Shown one piece after another: positions 1 through 10,186 of a DNA stretch of 64,000 nucleotides. The stretch is taken from the NCBI GenBank assembly GCA_021527695.1, contig JAKFAO010000006.1:744001-808000 (forward strand). The letters run 5' to 3'. The notes under the pieces were generated by a model. That model searched no databases. It was not told the DNA's origin and was given only the letters and a program-made list of their open reading frames with translations. This DNA is from Naematelia aurantialba. Lineage: Eukaryota; Basidiomycota; Tremellomycetes; Tremellales; Naemateliaceae. Position 1 is the first letter of the stretch, and each line of letters begins with the position of its first letter. Both the position numbers and the translations under genes were made by a program.

Positions 1-669
1 CCGACATTTCCCGCCTCCGCCTCGGCAAGCCCCATTGAGCTCGCCCCGTCAGATCATCGGTCATCCTCGCTGTGCCCTTCAAAGATATGTGTTCGTTTCT
101 TTCTTTGTCTTCGGCAGAATAGTCTCTCCCACTACTATCCCAACGACTGTGCGGACGGATGTGACACGGTATAGACGAAGGTGAAGTTACAGTCGGAGTC
201 GGAGAAGGCGTTTGGCGAGCTCTTTTAGGAGACCGTGGACATCCCGAGGTGTGACTGATTCCTGGACTAGGAGACTGTTGAGAGTGAACTACCCTCGGTC
301 GAGATGGTCCTGCTGTCGAGACCAACATTACTTGACGGCGCTGCAGAGGACGAGCGCTAAGCCTGGCAGCACCTTTGCTCCTGTCCAGGATGATAGCGTG
401 ACTGCAAGTGTAGAGTACGCCTGTTCGGATACCAGCAGAGAGCTTTGTTGGACGAGGGAAGAAGATGAAAGTAGGCGGTTGACAGTGAAAGAGATGACGT
501 GCCTGCTTTCTTTGGGCAGTAAACAAATGGCCACCTCAAATCAGCGCGCCTATCAGTGAGTCACCCGCAGAGTTATAGGCCTGCATCACTACAGTGCGCC
601 TACTCTCTCTGACCCCCTGTTTCTCGTGAAACCTCCATAGTATGCATATGCGACCTCGATACTACCACT
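1..669. other. No gene recognised at left edge
   Basis: I see no open frame with splice signals and motifs that I can support here. A 115-codon plus-strand frame (212-559) is rich in Arg and Ser, has no recognisable motif and is probably chance. The stretch lies downstream of gene A and may hold its 3' UTR. Confidence 0.5.
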
Positions 670-1379
670 TCAATCCAAGTTATTCAACGAATAGCGAGTG
701 ATACTCTGCAGAAGCGATTCATCCCTAAGGGTCGGGTTGAGAAAATGATCCCAGAGCTCAGACGCTGCAGCCTCTGCTGCGTTGGCCTCTGTCAAATGTC
801 TGAACTTTGGGTTTTTCAGAAAGCTCTTGGTGCCCGCCCGTATGACCTCGATGAGTTTGCTGAATTCCGCACCTTCTCGGTTCATGGCACTCAGCGCCGC
901 ACCTTTGTCTCGACGGTGCATCTCGTCAAATGAGCAATCGAGAATTTTGTACAAATGATCGAGGCTCGACGATTTCCCAGTCTTGTGATTCACGTCTGAC
1001 CCCTCGTTGGTGGGATTGCTGAGGTAGTCTCCATCCAATGCTAGGCGGAGCAACGCTCTGCCGTGCTCTTGCGAATTCGGCGGGTGCCCCCGAGAACCAT
1101 TGGCGAACCATGTAGTGGGTTCTGATCGAGTCAGTCAGCAGGCAGTCTCGTTGGTATCAACCGAGATTCACCTGTTGGCATGAGCTGGGCGACCAAGCGC
1201 AATCCGAATTCCATGGCCTTGATTTCCGACTCTATCTGCTCACGACATTGAGCGTCAGTCTCCGCCGCCATTTCTTCGCCAAAAACCAGCTCCCAGCTCT
1301 CGTCAGTGAGGGGACAGGAGAATAGGGACTGGGATGTGCGCATCACGGAGCTCGTACGAGTATCTAGGTCTGTGGACAT
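670..1379 (-). CDS. Tandem-family protein A, unknown function (219 aa)
   Basis: Predicted exons are 1172-1379 and 670-1121, read on the minus strand, with a 50-nt GTGAAT...ATCAG intron in phase 1. The product is 219 residues with no signal peptide or membrane segment. I do not recognise the family. It is clearly related to genes C and D. It starts with MST at 1379, has a short acidic region with SQSLFS near residue 17, ends exon 1 with a hydrophobic helix followed by MPT, and begins exon 2 with EPTT and NSQEHG. The C-terminal helix around RDESLLQSITRYSL aligns with SEQTMIAYCRQKY of gene D. An upstream in-frame Met exists at 1433, but the MST start is preferred because C and D also begin with MST. 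Function cannot be assigned. Confidence 0.7.
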
Positions 1380-2052
1380 CTCGATTTCACTATCGACCGG
1401 GGCGGGTGTTAGAGTGACACAGTGTACACCCAAACAATATCCCCCTGGAGAATATGGTCAGACGAGCTTCCTTGATCCTTTCTTGCGTAAGTCCTATCTA
1501 CAGTCGTCACTATTTCAGCTCTCGCTTTGGGAAAGAAGCAATCGATGATCCATGGCCGGTGAAGAGCCGTAAGTGACAAAAGTGACACATCCCTTGTTGT
1601 AGAGCGACGGGCTCACCTTTCAGCCTCTCGGATGTGCGAATCTTTGCGAAGTAACGCAAAGGTCCTGTGCTGCTATTCTGGGCCTGGACTCGTTGTCCTA
1701 AGAGTTGGCATGAATTCCCACCCATGTGGACGGCGGCCGTATTTGTACCCCCAATGTTACCAATGTGTGCAGTACAGACGAGGCCTTCTTGAAACTACAC
1801 AGCAGATGTATGCCCTCGACAGTTCAGATCCGCTGGTGATGCGTTGAGGGGGTTCCTGCCGAGGGGGAGGGAGGGTGGTGGCGAATAGCAGGCACAAGGA
1901 AACATATGGTCGGCAGTGATCTATCCAGTGTTCTACGAGCCTTCTGAGTAAGATTCGCGGCTCTGCATCTCCATGTATATGCATCACTCTCCTCAAATCG
2001 CCCAGTCTCAGACGAGGTCAGCCTTGTTGCAGATATATGCTCTGCCAGTTGC
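1380..2052. other. Intergenic between family members A and B
   Basis: This stretch holds the presumed promoter of gene A and the 3' region of gene B. The short frames on both strands have no motif or splice support. Confidence 0.5.
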
Positions 2053-2569
2053 CTACGCGCGCTCCAACAGCCGCCTTCGAGCCTCGTGAGTCGCTTCATC
2101 CCGACTCAAAGCAGCCATTCGTGCATGATACCTCACAGCCAAAGTCTGAGAAGCGGTACGGCCTGGTAATGCGCGTATGGGACTCGATTCAAGCTCTGCC
2201 GCCGTGTATAACGTGCGGGGAGTAGGGACGTTAGGGGGAGTCCAGGCAGTGACACTTGCCCACCTGGCTGACAGTTTTCCAATAAGGATACCAACACGGA
2301 TGCTATAGATGGCGCATTCTAAGCTCAGGAGCTCGCTTCTCCTTCTGGTCGAAGGACCGTCGATCTCGTCCTGTAGTGCCTCGCAATGTGGCCATGAGAG
2401 CATTGCGATTTTGCGCATATCCTCAACGTAGCTGGCAGAACCGGGGCGGGAACTGTTAGGCTCGGCTACGTACGTGCTCAGTTCGGTATTCCACACCTAC
2501 TCACTTGTCATCGGCACCAAGCAGAGACTGGTCATATATTGCTCCATCTTTGGGGACCACGACAATGCC
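2053..2569 (-). CDS. Tandem-family protein B, 5' end unresolved
   Basis: The minus strand holds a clear family-like 3' exon (about 2053-2431) joined in phase 2 to an exon at 2505-2569 by a GTGAGT...CTGCCAG intron. The visible part contains YVEDMRKIAML, which aligns with the EHG-IL region of A, C and D. It also has a central helix ECAIYSIRVGILIG like RAMCTLFMLRVGL of D, and ends with SRDEATHEARRRLLERA like the C-terminus of C. I could not find a convincing MST-type first exon. Upstream candidates near 2670 (an ATG giving MSEWHFTEEY) need a 30-nt intron or a frame change. The gene may be 5' degraded, or its first exon may be divergent. Confidence 0.5.
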
Positions 2570-3901
2570 CTATTGCACGAGCTAACCGAGGGTAGCCACC
2601 TGTCCCGTGTCGCCTGTCTTGATGTCTGCTGAAGATACTCTTCTGTAAAATGCCATTCAGACATACTTTAGTGTAGACGAATAATAGTCTGAAGTGGACG
2701 GTGTGTGAGAGGTCAATACTGGAATATCATACGCGACCCATTTGAAAGCCTGGCAGGAGAGTGGCAAAGGATTCGATCTCAGCAAGCTAGTATTTGGCTT
2801 CTCCGAGTCCTTTGTCATGATCCTCTGAAAACAGCTCTCTCTACCCACTCGGGCTTCTCACCAGTCTCCGAGCGAATGATGAGAAAGGCTCTGATGACCA
2901 GAAGTGTGACCGTATGAGCGCGTCCTCCTGTGACTTGCACCGCCTACTTGGCAAGGCTTGACGCCTGGAGCATGTCGGGAGATGTGTTGTGTGGGGCAGC
3001 ATGGCGCAGAGTTCTTAAATGTAATCACCCTCATCGCACTGATAACGCCATGACCGAGTGAGGTTTTTGGCGTGTGAAGTTGAGTCTCAAGCATGATAAC
3101 TGGTGGGTGAAGGTAGATCCTGGCGTGGCCGTGTTGTCGACCAAGTATCAGCGAGCGCTGTCTGTTTATGTGCCAGCCAAACCGCAATTTAGTCATGTCA
3201 AGCATACTGGAGGTGCCTGCTGTCAAGCTCTGTCGTGATGGGGACGGTGGGCAGTAGAAGCCTCAGGAGGAGACCGGGACTGTGGTGACTCGAAGAGTAT
3301 ACTTGGGCAAGAGAGAGAGCGACAGGAGATGCAGTACATCCCTTGAGAGAAAGTGGAAGGGGGAGTGCGAGAATCTATATATCGACTGCAGGTATTGGAA
3401 ATCCTGAGTTCAAGGACTCCTGAGTAGGCTAGTCGATATCCGTCGCGACAATATCATTGACGCTCTCTACAGTGAGGCACCCTCAGATATTTGCTGAGAG
3501 ACTCTGAAATGGTTCGCGTCTTCGAGAGCCTCTCACCACTAGTAGGATTCCATATCCTGTGGCTCGGCGACACCTACGCATCTCTCGCGTTGCCATTCGA
3601 AACTCGCAGCCATGTACCCCTTCGGAGCTTTAGGTCAGTTCATTCACCTAGCGCACGGACCTATCTCCCCTGCCATTTGTCAGTTTCCTTGCAAGCAAAA
3701 CTGCTCCACGCCCGATCGCCAGCCGAAGAATAGCTACTGCAAGGTGCGGTATATCGGGACATGCCCGAGCGATGATGTGGTTTCTTTCGCGGTTGCACGG
3801 GGCAGTGGCAAGACTCTGTGCATGGCACTTCACATACAAATATGGACAGAACATAACATCGCCAGTAGTGACTGGGTGGGGTGTCACGCCACTCTTCTTC
3901 G
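2570..3901. other. Intergenic between family members B and C
   Basis: About 1.3 kb. It should contain the 5' end of gene B and the 3' region of gene C. Frames of 80-122 codons occur on both strands (for example 2858-3226 minus and 3612-3956 plus), but none carries a recognisable motif or joins into a longer reading frame. Confidence 0.4.
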
Positions 3902-4653
3902 TCAGGTCCTTCCTTGGGCGGCCCACTTTGACTTGAAAGCCTCCACGATCATCTGATCAGTGACAGGAGCGATGTTGGACGAGCCTGGCCGGCCTCCCGA
4001 ATATGTGGGCTGAAACCCGCTTGCCCTCTGGCTGGGCCCAGGATCTCCCCCGACGCTGCGCATACTCCTCTCGGCAGTCAATTCCGCTGCCATTGCTTCC
4101 CATTCGGCGTGAGTCATATTAGCTGCATGGATGTTTATCAAGTCGGTCTCGGTTGGTGGCAGATAAGAACAAAGCCGGTATGTTTCTGGATCGAGCTTCG
4201 AGTGTCTGATACCATAGTCTATCATGATCATGGCTCGTTTCGTTTCTTCGGTCAGGGTACATATAACGTCATGTTTGGTCCTGGCGACTCTCGTCTCTGT
4301 CGGATGATCATATAGCGTCCAAGTCCCAACTACAATTTCCAAGATGTCTTGGCCGTGCTCAACGGAGTTTGGTGGCGACTTGGTGGTTCTCACTGTCAGT
4401 GACAGTCAGTGACAGTCAACAGATGCCGTAAGCAGATCGGAAGCTCAGACGTACCATGGCTGTCAAGCCGGGCGTATCGCCTTATGTCTGCCTCTCTTTG
4501 CCTTAGTGACGAAATTGCACCCCTATAAGGGACTCGACTCCCGTCGAAATCTGGCCTCTGCTTGAGCCGTTCGAAGACTGTGTATTGGTCGTCCTCTGTT
4601 AGAGTGCCACTAAAACAAGTCTGAGAGTATGAGGGAAATCGAGATGTCGACAT
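3902..4653 (-). CDS. Tandem-family protein C, unknown function (229 aa)
   Basis: Predicted exons are 4455-4653 and 3902-4392, with a 62-nt GTACGT...CTGACAG intron in phase 1. The product is 229 residues. Exon 1 starts with MST and carries SQTCFSGTLTEDD, then an amphipathic helix (AISSLRQREADIRRY) ending in DSH. Exon 2 opens with VRTT and the motif NSVEHG, continues with a central hydrophobic helix (RAMIMIDYGIRHSKL), a Gly/Ser/Pro-rich low-complexity stretch, and a C-terminal helix TDQMIVEAFKSKWAAQ. The same order is seen in D, A and, more weakly, F. There is no signal peptide, membrane segment or known domain that I can identify. The splice join is strong because the same intron position and phase recur in the paralogues. 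Confidence 0.75.
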
Positions 4654-4870
4654 GATATAATTCTCTTGCTAGGGCCAAGCTGCGAAGCGACCGAGAGGGG
4701 GAGCTGAGGACTAGCAGTCTTGAACTTTGTGTTTGCTGATTCGGTGGGCACGCTTGGAGCCACTGTGGACGCTTCAAGCTTGTTGCCTTCTCCTGTAGAA
4801 ACTTAGATTGTGCAACATGGGTAAGACGTTTCCTCAGCGTCTTATATCCACGTCAAGGAGCCTTCGATAG

Positions 4871-5071
4871 AAGGCCACTTCGCCTAGTGGCGGTTCGAAT
4901 TCTGGACGATTCACATCGTATACCCTGACGTTGCCTCAACTTGCCGCAGATAAATGGAGGAAAGCCTTCGGGATACTGAGGCAGAATGTGAACGAAGGCA
5001 ACAAAGCTAGCATCGAAGGCTCTTGGAAATACATGGGAATTCTCATCCTAGTCAACACCTTTGTCCCTGCT
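4871..5071 (+). other. Orphan exon-like open frame
   Basis: A 67-codon plus-strand frame begins after a possible acceptor (TTCGATAG) and ends at a good donor (GCT|GTAAGT). Its translation looks protein-like, with LPQLAADKWRKAFGILRQN, then SWKYMGILILVNTF. No start exon or downstream exon could be joined in frame. It sits between genes C and D, and its continuation overlaps the 3' end of gene D. It may be an exon of a small plus-strand gene, a gene relic, or chance. Confidence 0.2.
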
Positions 5072-5148
5072 GTAAGTGACGAGCTCGCATTGCTCTCCAA
5101 TACTTTACAAAAGTTCGCACACGGCTACAGACCTACGCAAGGGAGTGC

Positions 5149-5789
5149 TCACGTCGGCTCGGCATTCCGGTATTTCTGTCTACAGTAAGCGATCATTGTC
5201 TGTTCTGAACATTCACGCTGGAGGGACCTCCTGGCAGCTTCGACCCGCCGCCACTCTTGTTCCCACAGGTTGGTGGCTCGAAATTCGGCGAGCGATTCGA
5301 CATCGTCCAGGGTCCTCGGAAGCGGGATACGGCTGTAGGTGGGCTCGTGTAGCCAGCCATCGGTGAGGCCGACCCTCAACATGAAGAGAGTGCACATGGC
5401 TCTCTCTTTGAATAGCTGCTTCACTTCCTCTGTAGTTGTCACATCGGTTCCCCGCAACCCTGACAGCACAGCCTGACGAGCCTTGTAGGTTTGGAGCATA
5501 AGGATAGTTATTGCTACACCGTGTTCCCGACTGTTCGTCTCCCATAAGGTGGTCGGCTCTGCCGGGTGTTGCTGTCAGCCACTGCTGTCTTCGTGGATTG
5601 TCACCTACCATCTTCAGACAGCTGTGAAAACTGCCGCAACGTGTGTTCCGCCTTGCGCATACCTTTGACTGCATCGTGCGTGTCGGATTCTGACAAACCC
5701 CATGCCGTCATCGCGAAGTCATAGAGCTTGTTCAGGTCATCCTCAGGTATAGTGCCCGTAAAGATCTGAGAAGATAGCGCAGTGGACAT
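5149..5789 (-). CDS. Tandem-family protein D, unknown function (196 aa)
   Basis: Predicted exons are 5609-5789 and 5149-5558. The 50-nt intron GTAGGT...GGCAG contains CTGAC and is in phase 1, exactly as in A and C. The product is 196 residues. It begins MSTALSSQIFTGTIPEDD, parallel to MST...SQTCFSGTLTEDD of C. Exon 2 starts EPTT, as in A, followed by NSREHG. The middle helix RAMCTLFMLRVGL and the last helix SEQTMIAYCRQKY both align with C. An upstream Met (5801) would add four residues, but the MST start is preferred by comparison. No known domain is recognised. Confidence 0.75.
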
Positions 5790-6602
5790 CTGGTGCAGCA
5801 CAGTCGACCAAGAGAGATGGTATATGGGCCCGTTCGCTCACGGACACCGTTTTATCCTCAATCCCCAAGCGCTATGAGGCTTCTCAGGCGTCTTCAATCC
5901 TTCTGACCAAATATCACTACTAGAAGGCTAGCTTTGCCTTTGGATCTTGCTCTACTCTCTTGAGAGTGATCCTCTTTCAGTGTGATCTGATCCCCAAGCC
6001 TTCCCAGCTCACCTCCAAGAGAGTGATCCTCTTTCAGTGTGATCTGATCCCCAAGCCTTCCCAGCTCACCTCTTACGGTGTTTGATGCTCCTTTATCATT
6101 TGAGATTCGACCCGATCGTCTCTCGGGACCGTAGCTGCTCGCCACTCTTCTCGCTAGTGGGACTCTGGAGCGTGCCTTCGACACCACCAGTCACCGTGAT
6201 CAGAGTCGCCAAAGAGAGCCTACGAACGACCCGCATTCTCCCCACCCAAAGTAACGCTGTGTTAATCAGCGCCCTCCTTTTCCCGTTTCTCAAAATCGAG
6301 ACAGGACCAGCCAGGTGTCACGCTTTCTTGTGACCAGGACACATCGATGAGGATATACTACAGTACATACCTTCCAAGCTGGAAAGTCGGGTATGTTACG
6401 CTAGATGATCTCATTCCGGACATTTCACGAGCCACTCAGCACCTGAGAGAAGCGTTCTGGACGCCAGTCGTTCGGAATTGACCCTCTCTTCCCAGCACCC
6501 GCATTGCCGACCGCAACGCATCCAAATCGGCGCGGTTCCCTGCCGGAGTCGGCGACACCCTGGGGCTAGGACACTGAGATTCTGCGACCTCGGCTCCCAC
6601 AG
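5790..6602. other. Intergenic between family members D and E
   Basis: This stretch contains a 57-bp tandem duplication (listed separately). A 97-codon minus-strand frame spans it (5894-6187), in which each copy encodes a 19-residue repeat. No start or splice context supports a gene, and no sequence similarity to the A-F family was noticed. Confidence 0.45.
5962..6072. repeat. Two-copy 57-bp direct repeat
   Basis: The unit starting GAGAGTGATCCTCTTTCAG occurs at 5962-6018 and again from 6019 to about 6072. The two copies are nearly identical. The period is a multiple of three, so the minus-strand frame through it stays open and encodes two copies of a 19-residue unit (GELGRLGDQITLKEDHS). Confidence 0.9.
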
Positions 6603-7247
6603 TCACTCCGCCTGAGAGACTGTGGAGCCGGAATCGTCTCTCAAATCCTGCTCAAAAGTACGCCCCACCGTTTCCAAACGCGGGCTCAGCAATCCCGTGC
6701 CACTGGCCCAAGTGATGATCTTGAGAGTGGCCATTCGGCCGTCAAGATTCGCCTCCTCCAACTCGCTTGCAGTGGTAGCGTGGTTTCCCCGTTCTCTGGC
6801 AGCAGACACTTCCATAGCCCAATCGGGATTGTATAAGACTAGCGCAAACATGGCTGTTGATGCTTCCACTGGAGTGCTGAAGGCCGTAACGCGTTCTAGA
6901 GGGACGTCAACCACGACACAGATGCCGCTATAGGAGCTTCTCACTGACCTCCTGCAAGCAAGAATTCTTCCACGGCTCCGTGCAAATCCTGTGCGAGATA
7001 TGCAATGACCTCTGCACTACTGGACGAGAGGATCGAGGACCGGTATGCTTCACGCATAAGAGTCCGGACTTCTGGGCTGCAGTACGTCCAGTCATCTCTG
7101 CTCTCCAAGGATAGGTTCGACGAGGTCGTCTCTGTTTCCTTTGGAGACGCCGGCCTTTCTGGGGGTGGAAAACTGTGTGTGGATGACAGGGGATTAGCTG
7201 AACCCAGGCGCAGGGCTATTTGTCGGTTCCGCGGACGTCTCTGACAT
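6603..7247 (-). CDS. Tandem-family protein E, divergent and short
   Basis: A model that closes in frame uses exons 7204-7247, 6949-7172 and 6603-6868, giving 177 residues. It starts MSETSAEP. Exon 2 ends with a helix VIAYLAQDLHGAVEEFLLAG that matches the exon-1-terminal helix of the other members. The second intron (80 nt) is in the family's phase 1, and exon 3 has ASTAMFALVLY where D has VAITILMLQ. Two points weaken it. The first intron would be only 31 nt, and the protein stops before the C-terminal helix seen in A, C and D. It may be truncated, or a further 3' exon may have been missed. Confidence 0.45.
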
Positions 7248-7755
7248 GATCAGCTCGCACTGTATTTCAATTGGGTCTGTGTGTCAAACCGATGAATGCT
7301 TTGAAGCTTGAGAGTACATGGAGCTCTACCGGTTGCCTATATGTAAGATGATGCTAAAGAGCACTCCGTTGAAGCAATGGAAGGCCTTATACTCCGTTCA
7401 TCGAAGCATATCGAAGCCTATCCACATCGGCTGTTAGGCCATCGGCTAGTGGAGTCCATACCCGCTCAAAAGGTGCTTAGAATTGTGTGCAGGCCTGACT
7501 GGATACTTGAGATGCCCCGCATCCCTTCATGACGGTCCTTTTCACCGATCAGTCTTCTGGTCTCTGCACATGGTCTCTGCACATCATCTGCCGAGCAAAG
7601 AGCAACTTCGGAACATGGCGTCTGAGCTGGGTCGTAAAGTTCTTTCGCCACCCGGCGCCAGTTTTCAGGTTTCAAGTGGCGAATTCTTTGCATCGTGACC
7701 AGTGGAAACAATACACCATTGCGGCAGAGTGGCATGCATAGGCGTCGAGACAGAC

Positions 7756-7811
7756 AGGTTAAACCACCAAGCGTCCCATTATGAGGTTAAACCACCAACC
7801 GTCCCACTATG
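7756..7811. repeat. Two-copy 28-bp direct repeat at 3' end of gene F
   Basis: The unit AGGTTAAACCACCAA[G/C]CGTC begins at 7756 and again at 7784, with two mismatches over 28 bp. The stop codon of gene F (7807-7809, read on the minus strand) lies inside the second copy, so the duplication copied the last coding bases and stop region. Confidence 0.85.
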
Positions 7812-9283
7812 AGAGGTTGGAATCCTGGTCGATGAACTCTAACAGGCTCCCAATTGCGCCATCGACCTCTAAGCCTGGCGAACTTGCCCGGGAGCCAGAT
7901 TCGCTCCGCCACCACTGCTCCAGACTACCTTGGAGAATATGGTTGTCGCTCAGGAGCTGCCGGGTATGGAGGAAGATCGCAGTCGTCGCGTTATCGCGCA
8001 GATGCTGTCGTGGCCCCAGGGCCGGGTTCAACGACCTCTGGGCGCTGGGCTGTGCTGCATCCCAGTCGACGAGATCGAGAATCATTCGCGTGCGTTGCTC
8101 GGCCAAGATGTGGCATTCCTCCACCTCTGACAGGCGGTACGAGTCAAACAGGCAGTGGTATCCCGCATGCTCATTTGAGAAGTATCGAGCAACAAGAGAG
8201 AGTAGCGACTTGTGATGTTCGGGTGAATCAAGTGCATACCGCGTAGTGCTCACTATACATCCGTGAGCCCGCAAGTGACTGGAGAAGAACACCATTGGCC
8301 TAAATGTACACAATCATAGTGGACGGGGATGAGGAGGGCTGTGGAGTGGCAACGGGGTCTTGGTGCTCACACCGGTAGACAGACTCACCATGTGGTACAA
8401 TACCGCTGAGAGCGCGGAGCGCATCGTCCACGTACGGGACGGTCAGTCGGCGTATTTGATTACAAGTCAGTGTCCCCAGGCTGACACGTGCACGGTACTC
8501 TTGGTCGTCGAGCGAGTCAGATTCATGGCCAACCTCTGGGTGCCCAGGTCCGTATAATTGGACGGGCGTACGAGATTCTGACGCTTGCGCGGTCGCTCTG
8601 GTCCTCGCCGCCATCCTCCTGAGGACGTCTTCAACGGCGTCGCAGTCATTGGGACTTTGCCACCTTGCCGGCCCTCCCATCATCTCGAGGCTGGCGTCAC
8701 TCATGTCTGCCGCGCCTCCAGTGGTACCGCGGTGGCCACTCCCTCTGGCATAGGTAGGGCTTACCGGGCTTGTCAGACTCGTCCTCTCTGAGGCGGGGCT
8801 GGTGCCTGTTAGACTAATGGCACCGTGTGCCGATTCCAGCACGCCTGTGTTCGACGCGTGAGTTTGGTACCATTGGGGAGCATGAGCGTATGCCTCGCTC
8901 TCGGCTGGGCCGGAATGCGGGTGGGACCTGGGCCAGTCATACCATCCCCTCCATGTGGACGGCGGGGGTGGGCACGGTGAACCCTGATAGGGTTGAATCT
9001 GTGGATGACGTGGATGATCTCGATATGGGGGATGATCTGGATGAGGTGGATAAGGTGAATTAGATGGATAGACCCAAGAGAATACTGAGTGTGGAAGCAC
9101 AGCGACTGCTCCAAATTCGGTTTTTATAAGGGTGTCTGAAGGCACAGGAGCAGACACCACAGGCTCCGTTCCCGGCCCGGCCCCCGGTTCTGTCCATGAT
9201 GTCGATGCTGACTGACTCCAATAGTTGCGGCGCGGGTGTCTGTGTTGCTCCTGCTCGGCGCAACTGGGAGCATAGTGTGCCAT
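7807..9283 (-). CDS. Tandem-family protein F with long His/Pro-rich N-terminus (446 aa)
   Basis: Predicted exons are 8389-9283 and 7807-8252. The 136-nt intron is in phase 1, as in the other members. The join is supported because exon 2 then opens HVSTTRYALDSPEHH, parallel to HVRTTKSPPNSVEHG of gene C. The product is 446 residues. About 220 residues at the N-terminus are low-complexity, rich in His, Pro, Ser and Trp (for example HPDHPPYRDHPRHP), and absent from A-E. The family-like part starts near residue 255 and has the helix VDDALRALSGIVPH before the intron. The first ATG in frame is at 9283. No known domain is recognised. Confidence 0.65.
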
Positions 9284-10186
9284 TGTCAATCCAGATAAGA
9301 CTCTTCAAGCTGCTGGATTCCCTACACTGATGAAGATGCTGGAGGTGGGCGTGGATGTTGATGCACGAGTTCAGTAATGCCCGTGCACGGGCTACGTCTG
9401 AGCTATGAGCCTTCTCTCGAGTGAGAGTCGAGCGCTATGGGCTCTGCCTGCGCCTTCCTTGTAGCGAGCGCCGACACCCCGTTCGTCGCTACCTTTGCTG
9501 CATAGAGCAGCCTTTCACAGGCGCCAATACTAACACAAGGCAGAATTCCGACTCGCGCACCTTCCGCCAAACCCGATGATGTAAGGAGAGATGATGTAAG
9601 GAGCGAGAGAGCGCTATAATCGCACGACGAGGAATTCTGTGTCTCGGCCTTTGTGAGGCTGCTCCTTTACACGACGCCAGGCGGGGTATGGCTCAAGCAA
9701 GCAGGCGAAGCCGGCTTCGTCGCACCGTGACCTTTGAACTCTCTCGATCTGGCTTCGTCTGGCCTCCTCCACCGTCTTTCCTAATAACCAGCCACAAGAG
9801 CCAAAGCTGGCGAGACGACGCAGACAAAGTCTATGCATTACCATCACTTGCCTTTCTGTTGATTCTTTCACTCGTTCATTCAATTGTTGACTTCTGCACT
9901 TCAGTTCGACACCAGCTAAGCTACAAGAGGATAGTGTCCACCCGCCCGACGAGATGCGTGAAATGCTAGACTACAACGGGGCGGAAAGGCCGTGCTAATC
10001 CAGACCAAAATGGAAATGAAGAAACGATAAATGACGAAACGGGATATGCTGGCTACATTTATGGCGGTCAACAGAGACAGTTGAGAGGTCTCGAGCCGGA
10101 TTCACACAGCGGCCAAGGACGCCGTGAGATGCTGGGTAGCGATGTGGCGGGGCGTACGCGGACTAGGGCAAGTTCTGAGGTTGTGT
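9284..10186. other. Intergenic, no gene seen
   Basis: This stretch lies between the start of gene F and the stop of the next minus-strand gene. A short direct repeat (GATGATGTAAGGAG, twice near 9575-9605) is visible. Short frames on both strands lack motifs. Confidence 0.5.

Noticed and set aside
4860..4912. tRNA-like T-loop sequence (GGTTCGAATTC)
   Set aside because: The flanking bases cannot form a 5-bp T stem, and no acceptor, D or anticodon arm could be drawn upstream.
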